The notes: generated from the letters alone by a model not told the origin. A stretch of 64,000 nucleotides of DNA from Diatrype stigma (GCA_022225965.2 JAKJXP020000055.1:247815-311814), one strand, 5' to 3'. Shown: positions 10,360-23,807, numbered from the stretch's first letter. Translations and numbers: made by a program.

Positions 10360-13300
10360 ATGTCCGCCGACAAGCAAGAGACGACCACCCAATCTGCTGG
10401 TATGCAAGAGCTTGTGTCCTTAGAACTTGGCGGGGAAACCATTTGCCTCGGTTCAAACCTTTTGCTACGGCATGGCTAACTTCATTGAACCAGACCAGCC
10501 AACAGCCCCTGAAACTGGAGCTCCCAATGGCGACGTCGCAGAAACGGCTGAGGGTGCCGAGGGTGCCGAGGGTGCTGAAGGTGACGAGGGTGATGTCGAA
10601 GATGCCGGTGATGGTAACTATACCTTTTAATGCAAGATGCATGTTGACAGGAGAGTGGCTGACTTCCTGTAGCTCTGTTCCCCTTGACCATCGTCCTCCC
10701 TCAGGAGCCCAATAAGATCCATGTTATGGTTAGCCAACACATACATCTGCTTGCTGCAAGGTAATTGCTTCTTGAACTAAGACAGTATATAGGTCTCCCC
10801 CCAAGAACAAGTCCATGAGCTGCGCCAATCTGTCATCGAGTTGCCCACGGCCTTCCAGTATTCTTGCTTTCACCTCGAGTTCAACGGTGAGCGGATCAAC
10901 GACTTCATACAGATCTCTGATGTGGAAGGTCTCGGTCCGGACGCAGAGATCAAGCTAGTGGAGGATCCTTACACAGAAAAGGAGGCGAGAATACATGTCA
11001 TCCGCATTCGAGACCTGATCGGAGCTGCTGGGGATCGGACTGACACCCTTCATGGCATCCTGCCTGGCATCTCCCTCTTTGATTCGGTGACTATCCAGGC
11101 CAAGGACCTCGATAATGTCCAAGCGAGTAGCTACGACTTCGATGCCCCTGCCGACCCCTCCATTCTCCTACCGAAAGAAGAGGAGCCAGCACCTAAGACC
11201 GTAAAGTCGGTATCCCTGTCTCCATGGAACCCTCCGCCGTATCATCTGAGACAAAAGGGCCATCTGCTGTACCTGCTTGTCACGACAAATGAAGGAGATC
11301 AATTCCAGATTACTTCTCACGTGGGCGGGTTCTATGTGAATAAGTCGTCAAATAGCAAATTCGACCCCTCACCAAGAGCTGCCCCTAAGGGCCACGCAGC
11401 ACACTCCTTGTTGACACTGCTGTCCGAGATATCACCTTCCTTCAAGGAATCTTTCGAGAAATTGTTGCAACATAACAACCTGAGAGATCCCCTGGCCACA
11501 TTCCAGATGACCAATGCTGTCCCTGCCGCACCATGGCTTGTTCCTTCTCAGTCCTCACCATTGTGCGCTCACAGCTCCGATATCACAAGAACACAGGAGG
11601 GCTATTTGATCTCTGGCGTCGACAACACAGACACCCTGCGCGATTGGAACGAGGAATTCCAGTCAGCCCGGGAATTGCCCAAGGAAACGGTCCAAGACCG
11701 CGTCTTCAGAGAACGTTTCATCTCCAAACTGTTTGCCGACTACACCGATGCTGCTGCTCGGGGAGCTATCCTGGTAGCCAGAGGAGAGGTGACACCACTC
11801 AACCCGACAGAAGGTCGCGATGCCCAAATCTTCGTGTACAACAATGTGTTCTTCTCTTTTGGTGCAGATGGCGTGGGCACTTTCACCTCTGAAGGTGGAG
11901 ATGACGCTGCGCGGGTCGCTACCGGCAAGGATGTGAACGGAGTGAGGATCGTCAATCAACTCGATATTGACGGCCTGTACAGCCCAGCCACTGTTGTCGT
12001 TGACTATCTCGGCACACGTATCGTCGGTCAGACGGTTGTCCCCGGCATATTCAAGCAGCGGGAGCCCGGTGAGAACTCGATAGACTATGGAGCGGTTGAA
12101 GGAAAGGATATTGTTGCAGCAGATGAACGGTTTGCGTCCACCTTCGAAAAGCTCTCGCAGGCTTTGAGGGTCAAGAAGCATCCAGTATGGGACAAGGATG
12201 GCAAGCGGTTTGATCTGGAGGCTAGTGTCGAGACCAAAGGTCTGTTGGGTACGGACGGCCGAAAATACGTCTTGGATCTATACCGCATCACCCCGTTGGA
12301 CGTTTTGTGGTTGGAGGAATGCGACGCGGCTCAAGGAGATGACAGCAAGGTCGCGTACCCCCACCGCATGACCGTTTTGCGGCCAGAGCTCGTGGAGTCC
12401 CTCAGGACCCAAAAGTGGAGTGCGTGGGCGAACAAGGAACTTGCTCGCATACGACAAAAGGCTGCGGATAAGGCTAAGGCTGAGGACGAGCAAAAGGCCC
12501 TGAAGGAAAACGAGGCCACCTCTGAGGAGAAGAATACAGAAGCAAAGGCTGATGAGCCCACGACTGGTGAGCCGAAGGCCGATGAGCCTAAGACTGACGA
12601 GTCCAAGGCCGAGGAATCCAGGACCGAGGAGTCCAAGGCGGAGGATGCTGAGAGCGAATCTGGAGAGCGGATCGATGCCTCCAACTTCTATTTTGCATTG
12701 AACCCCGACGCATTCAGCGGCCAGGTCCCGCAGACGGACGAAGAGAAGGCGGAGTTGGCTGCTGATGAGGAGGATGTTCGAAATGCCTGCAAATACCTAC
12801 GCGAAACGGTCATCTCGGACTTCGTCAACGACGTCAAGTCATCTGATCTACCTTTCCCGACTGACGGCCACTCCATCACTCGCATGCTGCACAAGCGCGG
12901 CGTCAACATGCGTTACCTTGGCAAGATTATGGCTCTTTGCGAAGGCCCGAGACTTGTGCGCCTCCGAGAGATTTGCTTGCAAGAGGTGATCTCGAGATCA
13001 TTCAAGCATGTGGCAGCTAAATACTTGCGATTCCTGCCTCTTCCTCTAACATCGGCTTGCATCGCGCATCTTCTGAACTGTCTGCTAGGCTCGGAGTTCA
13101 ATAGCAAGCCTACTGCTGATATTGATGAATCGCTTAAGGCATTGTATCCGGAGGCTGATCTCGCCTTTGCGAGTCTGACGCCGGAGAGTCTCCGACAGGA
13201 GATCGAGGCCGAAGCTGAACTTCGGTTCAAGGTCACCTTGGACGAGGAATGGTATGCTACGATAAAGCACCTGCAACTGCTCCGCGAAGTCACTTTGAAG

Positions 13301-14545
13301 CTCGGTCTTCAGTTGCAGGCGAAGAACTTCCAGTTTACAAGTGAATCTTCTAGCACCGCTGCTGAGAGAACTAACGGGGCAGCTTCACAAGGCGCGAATG
13401 GTCAGACCAACGGAGAGAGCAAGAGCAAGAAGAAGAAGAAGGCTAGAGAGGGTTCACCCTCTTCAATTACTTCCTCTACCAGTGTACCATGCACTTTCGC
13501 TGCGGATGACGTCGTTAATATCGTGCCGATCATCAAGGATTCTGCACCAAAGAGTGCCATTTCGGAGGAAGCTCTTGAGGGTGGCCGGCATTCGATCATC
13601 CAGGGCAACAGGAAGATCGGCCAGGAACTGTTATTAGAATCTTTAACCCTGCACGAGCAAATCTACGGCATCATTCACCCCGAGGTTGCTCGAGCGTACT
13701 CAACCTTGTCGCAGATTTACCACCAACTCGATGAGAAGGAGGCTGCCGTGGATCTGGCCAAGAAGGCCGTTATTGTGTCAGAGAGAACCATTGGTATCGA
13801 TAACACCGAGACGCTACTCTACTATCTCAACCTCAGCCTGTACGTGCACAGCACGGGCGACAGCAAGACAGCGCTGGCATACGTCAAGCGTGCGCTAGAC
13901 CTATGGAAGGTGATCTACGGACCCGACCATCCGGACTCGATCACGACTCTGAACAATGCTGCGGTGATGCTGCAGCATATGCAGGCGTACCACGAGTCGC
14001 GCATATGGTTCGAGCAGGCGCTAGCCGTCTGCGAGCGCGTCACCGGTCACCACTCGCTCAGCGCCGCCAGTCTGCTCTTCCAGCTCGCCCAGGCGCTCGC
14101 CCTCGATGGCGAGCCCAAGGCCGCCCTGAGCCGCATGCGCGAATGCTACGCCGTCTTCCTGAAGGAGCTCGGTCCCGACAACGCTAATACAAAGGAGGCC
14201 GAGACCTGGCTCGAGCAGCTCACCCAGAACGCCGTCGCCATCGCCAAGCGCGATAAGGATGCCCAAGCCCGCCGCCTGCGCGCCGGTATTCGCTTCCCGC
14301 CGCGCCACGTTGCTCTCGGCGGGGGCGGTACTAACGCCGGCACTGCGAACGCAGCGGCGTCTGCTTCCGCGTCCGCATCCGGAGCGGCAGGCGGTAAAAC
14401 CGGTAAGACTGGCATCGACTCCCGTTCCATCGACGAACTTATCAAGTTCATCGAGGGCTCCGATTCCCAGAAGAAGAGCACCAAGAAGCGCCCCGGCCGC
14501 GGCGGACTCAAGACGCGCGTTGGCGGCGCTGGTGCTGCTGCGTAA
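10360..14545 (+). CDS. clu1: Clustered mitochondria protein homolog (CLU1/eIF3-associated p135)
   Basis: Cytoplasmic RNA-binding protein needed for normal mitochondrial distribution; the yeast protein co-purifies with eIF3. Exons: 10360-10399, 10494-10613, 10673 to about 10728, and about 10795-14545, giving about 1,320 residues, the usual family size. Exon 2 is acidic (EGAEGAEGAEGDEGD). The ubiquitin-like CLU_N domain follows (FQYSCFHLEFNGERINDF; VEDPYTEKEARIHVIRIRDL). Next come the central CLU domain (RDWNEEFQSARELP to about TPLDVLWLEECD), a charged K/E/A linker near 12470-12660, and the eIF3-p135-like region (VNMRYLGKIMALCE). The C-terminal half has TPR repeats (LYYLNLSLYVHSTGDSKTAL; HPDSITTLNNAAVMLQHM). 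The end is basic and Ala/Gly rich. Intron 3 cannot be joined in frame with GT-AG ends (see findings). Convergent with the forkhead gene downstream. Confidence 0.93.
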
Positions 14546-16905
14546 AGAGTGACATTGCGGATGAGCATATAGTGCATCGGGTTGGTGCATTCAGGGAATC
14601 CTCTTGGTGCCTACCTCACTAGGTCGGCTGGTCGGTTGGTTCGGTCGGTATATATACGGCACGGTACGGCACATACATACATGGGATAGGGGATAGGTAC
14701 TGGTCATGATGATGACTCCATACATAGCATGCATGGTTGTTACGTTACCTCACCCTTGAGATATGCATGCATTTTGAAAGGATAAACCGGACTGGCGGGC
14801 AAGGATAAAAGAGGTTGGATCTCGAGTCGGGTCTCTAGGCGGCGAACTTGGTTCACTCTTCTTGATGTCTGTCCTTTGCTCCATTGTATATAGATAGTTA
14901 CGACGCAAGACACACACAAGCCACTGGAAAGGGGGAGAGAAGAAACGAGGCGAGACGAAACGAGATGTAACGAAAAAAGGAAAGGCAAGGAAAGGAAAAG
15001 GCAAAAAACAATAACATCCAAACACCAGATCAAGTCGTCTCGCTTCACGCGCACGACATGGCATGGCATGGCATGGGTGTGTGGCATGGCATATCGGCGT
15101 GTGTGCATTTGTTTAATAGACGAAACCTCTTCACTCTGATGATGAAACCAACCAACCACATGAACTTGCTTCTCTCGTCTTATTTTTAATTTGCTATTGC
15201 CCCCTCCCCAAGCTCCTAGATCAGGGTTAGCTCTATGTGTTGTTTGTATACTGGAGTAGTACTTGATAGTATCCGACCTTTCGTTTGACCTCCTAGTCAT
15301 CGGTCGCCCACACTGAATGGGTAGATGAGGGGACTTGTGATGCAAATAGAGGCGATGTGACTATCTCGAATGAACTCAATCTACTGAGCAGTCGACTTAC
15401 CCTCCTACCACTTGCTCATGCTATATCAACCCCTGCCCTACCTGCTTGCACTATCCTTTTTAGAGACTGACAAGTAATGGTTTGAATATCCGCACCTAGC
15501 ATGGCATACCACTGTTGAGTTCTCCCTCTTCTTTTCTACTCTGATCATGCATCGAGATCGGGAAATGAGGTGAGATGGCAATACATCTGGCTGGCTATCA
15601 TATTAACCTTCTCGTCTTGTCTCTGTTTCTCTTTCTTCTTCCCCATGCCTTACCCTGGTGCTGCCTATGCATCTATTTAGCCCATGCTGAGATCTAACTG
15701 GCTTATAGGTTTATGATTAGGTGACCGTAGTGATATTGAATGAGGAGCTTAACGCGGTGGACAGACTGCCTGCCCTAGTTGAGTAGGTAGGCTGGTATAT
15801 GCATGTGGAAAATGTATTTGTACGATACGGCAGTATATATCTATCTGGTCAAGGGCCACCATCACCGCCTTGGACGTGATAATCACTACTTGAAGAGATA
15901 TCATCATGCCCATACTATGCAAGCACGCCACGGCTAGGAGTTGACAGTGCCCCATCATCAAAGAATTATGACCCATACTCTCCATGGGGGAAGCTGAACC
16001 TCGTAGTAAGAGCAGCCTGGCCCTCCTGGCTCGTTTCCTTTTTGCCATTTTTCACCTTTCTGGAGGTCGCCTTTCAAGTCTGGGTAGCAGCATTGATTTT
16101 TATCTTTTATTTCGGCCTTCCTAGACAAATTGACAGTCCTGTTACTTCCCTAGGTATTCTTTTTTCATAACATATACGAGTAAAGAAAGGGGTGGGGGTT
16201 GGAAGGTAAGGAACCCCTACTACCATGGCCCCTAAAAGCAAAATATTCACCAATGCGTAGTACTTGCAGCAGCATGAATGTTTCAATTACGCCTATATAA
16301 AGCCCTACCAGAGGTATCATAATCATCATCATCATCTCGTCGACTGATTGATTGATTGATGTCAAGTCCGAGCCCATCCCAGTCCATTCAGTTGGAGGCA
16401 GCAACAAGCAATCAATAGTGCGTACGTACTGCTAGGCGTCTAGCAGCCGGGCCTCTTCGCCACTTGCTTCCATCTCCCATCCCATGTGTGTTGTTTTGGG
16501 GCACAACCCATTGATATAAGACACTATGCGCCTGTGATGGGAACTGTAGGTTGACTCACACCCCAAACCTAGAGGCGTGCTGCATGCTGCATGCATCCAG
16601 CTCAACCCAGTCCAGTCCCAGTCCATGTTGGTGACAGAACGTCAAACCCCAAGACGTCATGTCAGAAAAGGCACACAACCAACCAACCCAACAGAATACG
16701 TCAGCAGCAGAAGCAACGGTAGAAGCAACAGCAGCATACAGCATACAGCATACAGCGGTGGTTCGCAGCAAGATCGTCCCGTAGACCGACCAAACAAACA
16801 AATGCAACCGACAGAAAGAAAAAAAAGACGATGACCGCTAAGCGCCGATAGAACCAGTCCCAACCCACACCATGCGTACACTAATGCGTTGCTTTACCTT
16901 ATTAC
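14546..16905. other. Convergent intergenic region between CLU1 and the forkhead gene
   Basis: This 2.4-kb stretch lies between two 3' ends. No protein-like frame was found. It holds small repeats: ATGGC units at about 15056-15076, a purine-rich tract near 14934-15010 and atacagc units at about 16733-16757. Confidence 0.65.
16733..16757. repeat. 7-bp tandem repeat (atacagc)
   Basis: Three to four copies of atacagc lie just downstream of the forkhead stop codon. Confidence 0.75.
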
Positions 16906-19160
16906 CTATTTTCCTGTTGTTCCTGCTCTTGGCACCAAGCCCCCCATGGCTATTGGGGCATGGTACGAGCTGATGCTTTGGAAACCCCTGCGACGATGTT
17001 AGTTTGCCATCAGAGAAAGAAAAGAAGAAAGAAAAAAAATCGCCGAGTGGGATTGGGAAGGAGTGGAGTGGACTGAGGGGTTTGGGAGGTCATACTTGGT
17101 AAGATCAAATCCGCCTTCTTCTTCCTCCTCTTCAGCAATGATCGTGGCCGTCTCCTGCGTCTGTCCCCGCCCCGATCTAGTGGGGCTAGCAACAGGTGAC
17201 CGGTCAACGGCAACGCCAGGGGGGCTACTACTGTTAGGCAGGCCTAGGGGCTTGGACGGACTCATGTCATAATGATCCGGCTTGAACGGCGTGCTGTTGA
17301 TATCAGCGTACTTCCAGAAGGGAGCGGGAGAGCTTGTCGGCATGTGCTGGCTGGGCCGCTGGGCTGTGCTGGGAGGCGCGAGCCGCGGATGGACCTTGTG
17401 AGGCGCTGGGGTGACGAATGACGCTCCCTCGTCCTGCGCATACGAGGACGACAGAGTCGGAGGGGACCGTGGAATGCCGTCGGAGGTGGCAAATGAGCCC
17501 GCACCATTCAGGCCCTTGCGGGGGCGAGGGAGGGGGCTGCCATCTTGAAAGCTTCCAGGGCCCGAAGGGAGGAACTTGCGGTCCGGCGTCATGTGCGATG
17601 TGTCCAAGGAGGAAGTCGGGGCCGGCGAGCCGGTAGGCGAAACCCGTCGCCTCCGAACAGAGCCGCCATCTCGGGCCGCCATGTCTTTAGGTCCCTGCGT
17701 GATGTAGTTCAACTGGTTCGGCTGACTGGGGGACGAGGGGGCCGAAGAGCCTCGGTGGCCACCTCGGCCACCCTTGTAGGCGATCCGAAACATTTCCTCC
17801 TTGGTTTCGGGTACGATTTCCCACTTCATACCTTTACCCGGCTCATCCGTAGAGCGTGGCGCTTTTGTGAAAGACTTGTTTAGCGACAAATTGTGTCGGA
17901 TCGAGTTCTACAACCGGGTCAGCCCTGGACGTCCTAATGTGGTTGCCACTATCAGTCTTACCTGCCAGCCCGAAGGTGGCTGGTATCTATAATATGCATA
18001 ATTGTTCGTTATATATTGATAGATAGCAGCCAGATTGAGCTTGTGTTCCTCGGTGGCCATGATAGCCTGCGTGATCATCTGGGCGTAACTGAAGTGGGGC
18101 TTGATGTGCTTATTCTCGTCCTTGCTCAGGTCTATATCGTTCTGGTTCGGAACGAAAGCGCTCGAGGCACCGTACGCTGGAGACTTGTTGTTGATGGTGG
18201 TCGCACGACTCTTAGCAGAGGGGGGTGTTCCGGGTCTCTTGTAGTCCGGTGGAGCCGGGGCAATAGGCTGCTGAAAGTGGCCACCTCGGGAGGAAGGTGG
18301 TCTATGATGCGACAACTCGGAAGAAGGCAGACCTGGTAGGGCAGTCCTTGTCTCGCGTGCAGGGCTTGATCTCTGGGGTTTTAGACCTGCGCGTTCCAGA
18401 TACATAGGGTGGATACGAAGACTACTAATGTTTTCCGGCAACACAAACATCATTTCGATGCCGCCAGCTTCGATAACCTCGCCACTAGTAAGAGGATGAG
18501 GCGAATCCTCTCGCTTCAAGGGCCCGTTGTCGATCTTCAGGCCGTTGCGCCCCTTGACCTGGAGGAACCATCGCCCCGCCTCGGAATCAAAATAGATAAC
18601 CGCTGTCTGACGGGAGAAGATCTTGCTAGGGCCGAGGTCGATATGGACAAAATCTTTGTGTTCGGGATCGTACGTAGCAGTATGAGGCTCCGAATTCCTT
18701 CCTATGTTTATAGAAAGGGTGGTTATATAGTAAGTCCAGTCTTGGGCGGCTAGCTTAGCATATGCCTCAATATCTTCCGTCTTGGCTTCGTGGATGGCAT
18801 TCGCATGATCTGTGCTCGCTTGGACCGGGGTGCTGTGCAAGCGTTGGACAACTTGGGTGAGTAGGCTTGCTTCATCGCTGCCGGCAGCAGGGTTTGCAGA
18901 TTGGTCGACGGTAAGAACGCTCGACTCCTCCTCTTCAACAGGTTCTGACGAGGGCTCTTGAAGCTGGAACAAGACAGGTATTAGCCGACTGGAGGATAGA
19001 TTGAGTCGCTACGAGTGGGAATGTTCATTACCTTCTTTCTACGTTTCGCTGGTCGAGTGGGCGAAGACTGCTCGGCAGCCACGGCGGTTGGGATGGGACT
19101 CGGACTAGGATCGCGCGCGCGGCGAGTCCTTTGCGACGATCGTTTTGACGAGGGCGGCAT
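16906..19160 (-). CDS. Forkhead transcription factor with FHA domain (Fkh1/Fkh2 type)
   Basis: Nuclear DNA-binding regulator; yeast relatives control G2/M genes and fungal ones control cell cycle, septation and conidiation. Four exons read from the right: 19032-19160, 17962-18963, 17096-17907, 16906-16987. All joins are in frame, giving 674 residues. The N-terminus is basic (AKRRKK). The FHA domain is at about residues 110-215 ([36 protein letters not shown]). The forkhead domain is at about 330-420 ([55 protein letters not shown]), split by an intron after GWQ. The rest is Pro/Ser rich and probably disordered. The final short exon is supported by a CTAAC branch site, a CAG acceptor and the sensible end [15 protein letters not shown]. 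Without that splice the frame runs into a Ser/Phe-rich tail. Fkh1 versus Fkh2 cannot be decided here. Confidence 0.92.
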
Positions 19161-19590
19161 GGTGTAGGAAATGGATTATGCGACGCTACTCGATTGCATC
19201 ACAAAGAGATACGACCTGCTTGAACCTGAGTGCTGCGCGAAGTTGAACGAGTTTGATACGCTTGTTTCGCTGGCGCAGGCACGGGGAAACGGGCGCGAAT
19301 CGGCTGAGTAATGGGGGGAATTGCAAAATGGTCGCAAAGGCTGCGCTGCCGTAAATGATAATATAGCGCGACGGCGGCAAGAGTAGATGCGAGTATAAAT
19401 CTCTATTTGAAAACAAACAAATTGGCTTCCGAGATTAGCGACAGAGTAAGCGAGTCGAAGAATCAGACGACAATAGGTAGCAATAGAAGCGGCGGCTGGC
19501 GGAGTGCGTGAGTGGTGGATAGATAGGTAACAATGGTAGGTAGACCACTTGACTCCCTGACAACCGAGTAGCAGGCACGTAACGTAGGTA

Positions 19591-19646
19591 AGCTTAGGTG
19601 AATGAGCTTGGGTGAATGAGCTTGGGTGAATGAGCTTAAGTGAATG
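19591..19646. repeat. 14-bp tandem repeat, four copies
   Basis: Four copies of the unit agcttgggtgaatg with single-base variants lie in tandem, about 430 bp upstream of the forkhead ATG. Confidence 0.9.
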
Positions 19647-20596
19647 ACGATGATCGCAGAATGACCAACAGGGATGATGCGCCAATAGGGTACAACCGAA
19701 AACACCCACCAGCCCACTAACTTATTGTAATGGAGGCGACTGCAACTTACACAGGTGCCTTTGCGCGAGAAGAATGCGTACGTTCTACATAGACTGCTTG
19801 GAGAATGCGTGGTCGGGATTAATATTACGATAGGGGAGTCGGACAATAGGGGAGAGGTGTTGACTTGACGACAAGGCGTTGGTGGTTGCGATGGCTGGGA
19901 GTTAAGCTGGTTGGTTGTAACTGGGGTGGATGGGATGGGATGGGATAGATTTTTTTGTTTAATGGTTTAATGGCAAAAAATGGCAAGTGGTCGATCTCTA
20001 AAGGCCCCCGTCCCCGTCCCCCCCGTCCCCCATCGGCCATCCCCCCAGCACTGCAAGTCCCCAGTGTTCCCAGTGTTCCCAGTGAACCAAAGTCGCGCTC
20101 TGACTCGTTCCTGCCCATCCCTGCAAACTCTAGTCGCGTCGACGCCCCACCATTTCCCATTTAACTCGACGTTGCTTTGCAGCCATTGAACGAGAAAAAG
20201 TAAGACAGAGCCTCCTCTCGTCTCCGTGAGGTTCTACTTCGCACGTAAGCTTCCAGCTAAGGTTTCCATTCTATCAGGCTGCCAGCTACTACCACCTACT
20301 AACCATATAGGTAGAATGTACATATCAGCTATCCGATGTACATTTACCTACATCTGCATAGTAGCATATCGTCACATGCACATATCCGACATTGGACGCT
20401 AAAGCATGACGACCTCCTTGATGTACATACATACACACATGTAGGTATCTACCTCAAGTACCTAGCGACTACCTACACCTGCGACTGGTCATGCCCACAA
20501 TGTCCTTGTACCAACAAGGCAGTTTGTTGACGACAGCTATCCGAGACCAATTGGCCAAACAGAAATCCCGGTTGATTGACTGTTTGCTCAAGGGAC

Positions 20597-20634
20597 TTCA
20601 TTGATGGGATTTCATTGATGGGATTTCATTGATG
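20597..20634. repeat. 15-bp tandem repeat, about 2.5 copies
   Basis: The unit ttcattgatgggatt is repeated in tandem in intergenic DNA. Confidence 0.8.
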
Positions 20635-21826
20635 TTACTGACCAGGCACGCAGCCTGTATGAGCTGAACTGATGTCATCTTGCTTATACTTATGCGGTTG
20701 ATCTATAGGTATCCCAAGACATCCATTACAGCTACATATAGGGCTTTAGGTCCATAAGAACCATCTTCTCATTTCCCATATTCCCCTAACCCAACATGTT
20801 TACTTTGACACTTGTGGATATTCCTAAAAACATATCATTTGAATCGTCATTGTCACATATAGCTTTGAATATACATAAAGTAGACTGACGAGCAACCGGT
20901 TTGAGATGTCTGGCACATTATGTGTCAATGTTGCTAAAGGGCAGCCCGGTCAACAACAACTAGGAAAGCTTGAAATCATCCCACTTATGTAAAACAGTTG
21001 CTATGTTCGACAAGGAAAGTCTGGAAATACTGTCCTTTATCAATGCCAACCATGTTGAATTCGATTTATCAATATCTAGATTCCTCCCCTCCCCCCTCTT
21101 CATCTCTTGTGGCAAGTTCTCTTTTAAACGATATCCCCATAAAGGTTTATCTTACCATCACGGTCCGGTAAGGGCCATTCTTCCATATGGTTGTAGGCGG
21201 TCTCACTGATAAGGGTGTCACAGGTACTTCACTATATCTTATCAACGCCTCTGGCCTAATATTAGGTTACTGTCTTGATGTGTTTCACGTAATCATCAGT
21301 ATGTTGAGCGGTCTATCTTGGGGTATCATCACGTCCAGCGTCAGGAGATAAGATAATGAACACATTAAGGGTCCACGTCAACATGATCACACCGTCGATC
21401 CAACCACGGAATAATCTGCGGTCTGGATATAAACACAAGTACCTACTATATTCTATCACAAGCCTATAGACATTGCAAATATCAGTATACTTGATCCTGA
21501 TTCAGGTTGTCATAATGTCAGAGACTCGTTATCAAAAGCCTAGCTAGTAATCATAATCTGAAGGATGAATCCCAAGGCATCTAACCAGGGCAGCTGTTCT
21601 CCATGTGTACTCGAGATCGAGGACGGTATCACTATCGAGTCACAATTAGTATCACGTACCTGGATATGTAGATACTTCTCAGTTTGGAGTTTCAAGGTCC
21701 GGGAACTTGATATATCGTGTGTGGCAGTAAAACCTGCAAGCCGCTTCCACCGCCTTGCAATGAACGGAGCAGCGTGGCAATAAAACCAATAACTCTAGCC
21801 TCTCCCTGATTGAACATAACTTCACC

Positions 21827-22600
21827 ATGGCTTTCGGTAACGCCATTTGTAGCATTATCAACAACGTCATCGGTAACGCTAATGTCGTCTCCAAGATGAC
21901 CGAAGCCTGGGGTCTTTTGGACATTCGACTTAGGCTCTTAGCCCAATCAATCAGATCGTGGTGATTCTGCTACTACATTCAGCAGCTGGAGCTTCGATAC
22001 AGTTGCGAATCTCACAATGGAAGCCCCCCACATTTACTTCACGATTCATTTGTTGCAGCCAGAAGCACACCAAAGGCGAGACCAACCTTTTAAGGCAAAA
22101 AAGAAGGCCTCGGCGCCTGTAAAAAGAGATCAAGTTAAGGTACCCAAGAACAAATTCCCACGTCCCCCCCAACTCCTGGGTCTAGTTTCGCAATCACTGG
22201 GACCCAATCATCAGGGGATGGCCCCTTGGATAGAGACGGCGAGACAAGCTTCATTGAACATCTCCTGCGATACCCGGGTTACGAGTAGGAGCCCGAACCA
22301 CCAGACCAAATTAAGAGGCGCAGAAAATCTGCCAAGGTCGTCGTGGAAGAGGCTCTATGTTGTCGGGTCTTATTGATATTGCACTCCTCCCGTCCCTGGA
22401 TGCTGTCGACGACGCTGCCACTCCGGATATCGCCTATGGCCTATCGGACCTGGATCCTGTCAATAAGGCTCTTGACGGCGTCATTGAGAACGCGGATCAA
22501 GACGTCGTTGGAGTTCAAGAGACTGTCGATCAGCACTTTATCGAATCTTCCCGGCTTCGGAGACAATCACGTCGGCGATAATTACTTCGAGACTATTTGA
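21827..22600 (+). pseudogene. HMG-box array copy A: decayed MAT1-2-1-like gene
   Basis: The ATG at 21827 starts MAFGN, matching the first residues of copy D. A fragment MTEAWGLLDI parallels the EAWDQLKLQI block of copy D, then a TGA stops the frame at 21962-21964. Further on, a run of six C (about 22166-22171) shifts the frame. Read across the shift, the text is PRPPNSWV, a TAG stop, then FRNHWDPII, which matches the first HMG helix of copy B (PRPPNSWICFRRHYNPLI). The middle of the box is missing. The end of the box is recognisable (APWIETARQAS, then a frame change, LRYPGYE, TAG, and QIKRRRKSAK). The tail keeps a block (AYGLSDLDPVNKALDGVIEN) also seen, out of frame, after copy B. With several stops, frameshifts and a deletion it cannot encode an HMG protein. 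Confidence 0.82.
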
Positions 22601-23807
22601 ATCTCAGTGGACGTCAATCAACTGAATGAGGGGTGGAATGGATTGGGCTGGTTAGACCTCTGCAGCAAAAGCATCGTCTAAGGCTCTAAGCCTCTAAGGA
22701 GTGGAAGAGCTTTATGATGCGCGCCAAGCCACTAACTAGGTGCCGACCCCTATATTACATAATCGAATCTCTCCTATTGAGCCCCTATCGCGACAGACGA
22801 CAAGCAATTCGAGGCCACGTCTATCAGGGACAACCCTTATTGGGAGCAGTGTTACGTCACGCTTTAGAATGCATTTATTACTCGGGAGTATTCAGGGGTC
22901 ATTGAATTGATGGTCCTCGGTTCTCTGAGGGAGGAGCAAGCAAACCTCCCGGCCCCGCCCCCGGGAACAATGATAACAGCCTAGAAGCTTGTTCATACGA
23001 TACACAGTGTACAATTCTGGGTATTTCTGGCAAGCCTGAGGACCCTAAGAGATAAAAATATACAAGACTGTCATGCCAATTGCGTCATCGGGGACGCCAA
23101 TGTCGCAGGCCCAACACCTACGGCAAACTCCAGCGATATATATCATGAGATTATCCTACCATCAATGCGTAGGTTAGGATTGCCCAGGCTTCGTTGATAC
23201 TGCCAAGTTTGCTACTGAAGCAGAGTCTTTCTAAAATCATTTTCATCATCTGACATAGGAAATGGTATCTAAGGGTACTAAAGCTAGCATGGTTAGAGAC
23301 TATATCACATTGAATTCTTTTCGATAATTATCACATGATTGCTCAACAGTATGTTGAGTGAATAGAGATAAGAAAAAGGCTTGTGGCTTGTGACCGTAGC
23401 AGGTATTTCTCCTGGGGCATCCATCTGTACATAGTGGTATTGGGTTGGCTGGCTCGGCTGTCCTACAGAATTCACCATAGAAACGTGATGTGGTGGCCTC
23501 GGTCAACCTCTCTCGGCAACCACTAGTTCAACTAGCCATCACTTGACAGACCTTGATATTATCTATAAATGCATTCCTCTTACATTGGTTGGGACATTTC
23601 AATTTCTTCATCAATTCCACCACCAACTGGATCACTGTTAATCCACCATCAATTCAACTATCCATTCCATCTTCCATTGCTTCAGCAATTGAGCATCAAT
23701 CCCATCAATAATTGATACATAAATTTCTTCTTCATCCATCTCCGGTGTTCACGGTCTATAAACAAACCTGTTACAGCTGTAGCCATTGACTACCCTCTAT
23801 CTCCACG
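22601..23807. other. Intergenic DNA between HMG copies A and B
   Basis: No supported gene. The last 250 bp before copy B is rich in C, T and A with repeated caattcca-like words and is probably its promoter and leader. Confidence 0.6.
23564..23570 (+). promoter_or_regulatory. TATA-like box of HMG copy B
   Basis: TATAAAT lies about 240 bp upstream of the copy B start codon, ahead of a pyrimidine-rich leader. Assignment by position only. Confidence 0.3.

Larger units (their letters stand above)
19161..21826. other. Upstream region of the forkhead gene and gene-free DNA
   Basis: About 2.7 kb without a supported gene. The first kilobase is probably the promoter and leader of the forkhead gene. 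It contains a 14-bp tandem repeat (19591-19646) and a 15-bp repeat (about 20597-20634). From about 20700 to 21550 the DNA is AT-rich with no recognisable coding content. Confidence 0.6.

Noticed and set aside
10763..10794. A 32-nt mini-intron to repair the CLU1 frame
   Set aside because: Too short for a spliceosomal intron, and the phase still does not match when counted exactly.
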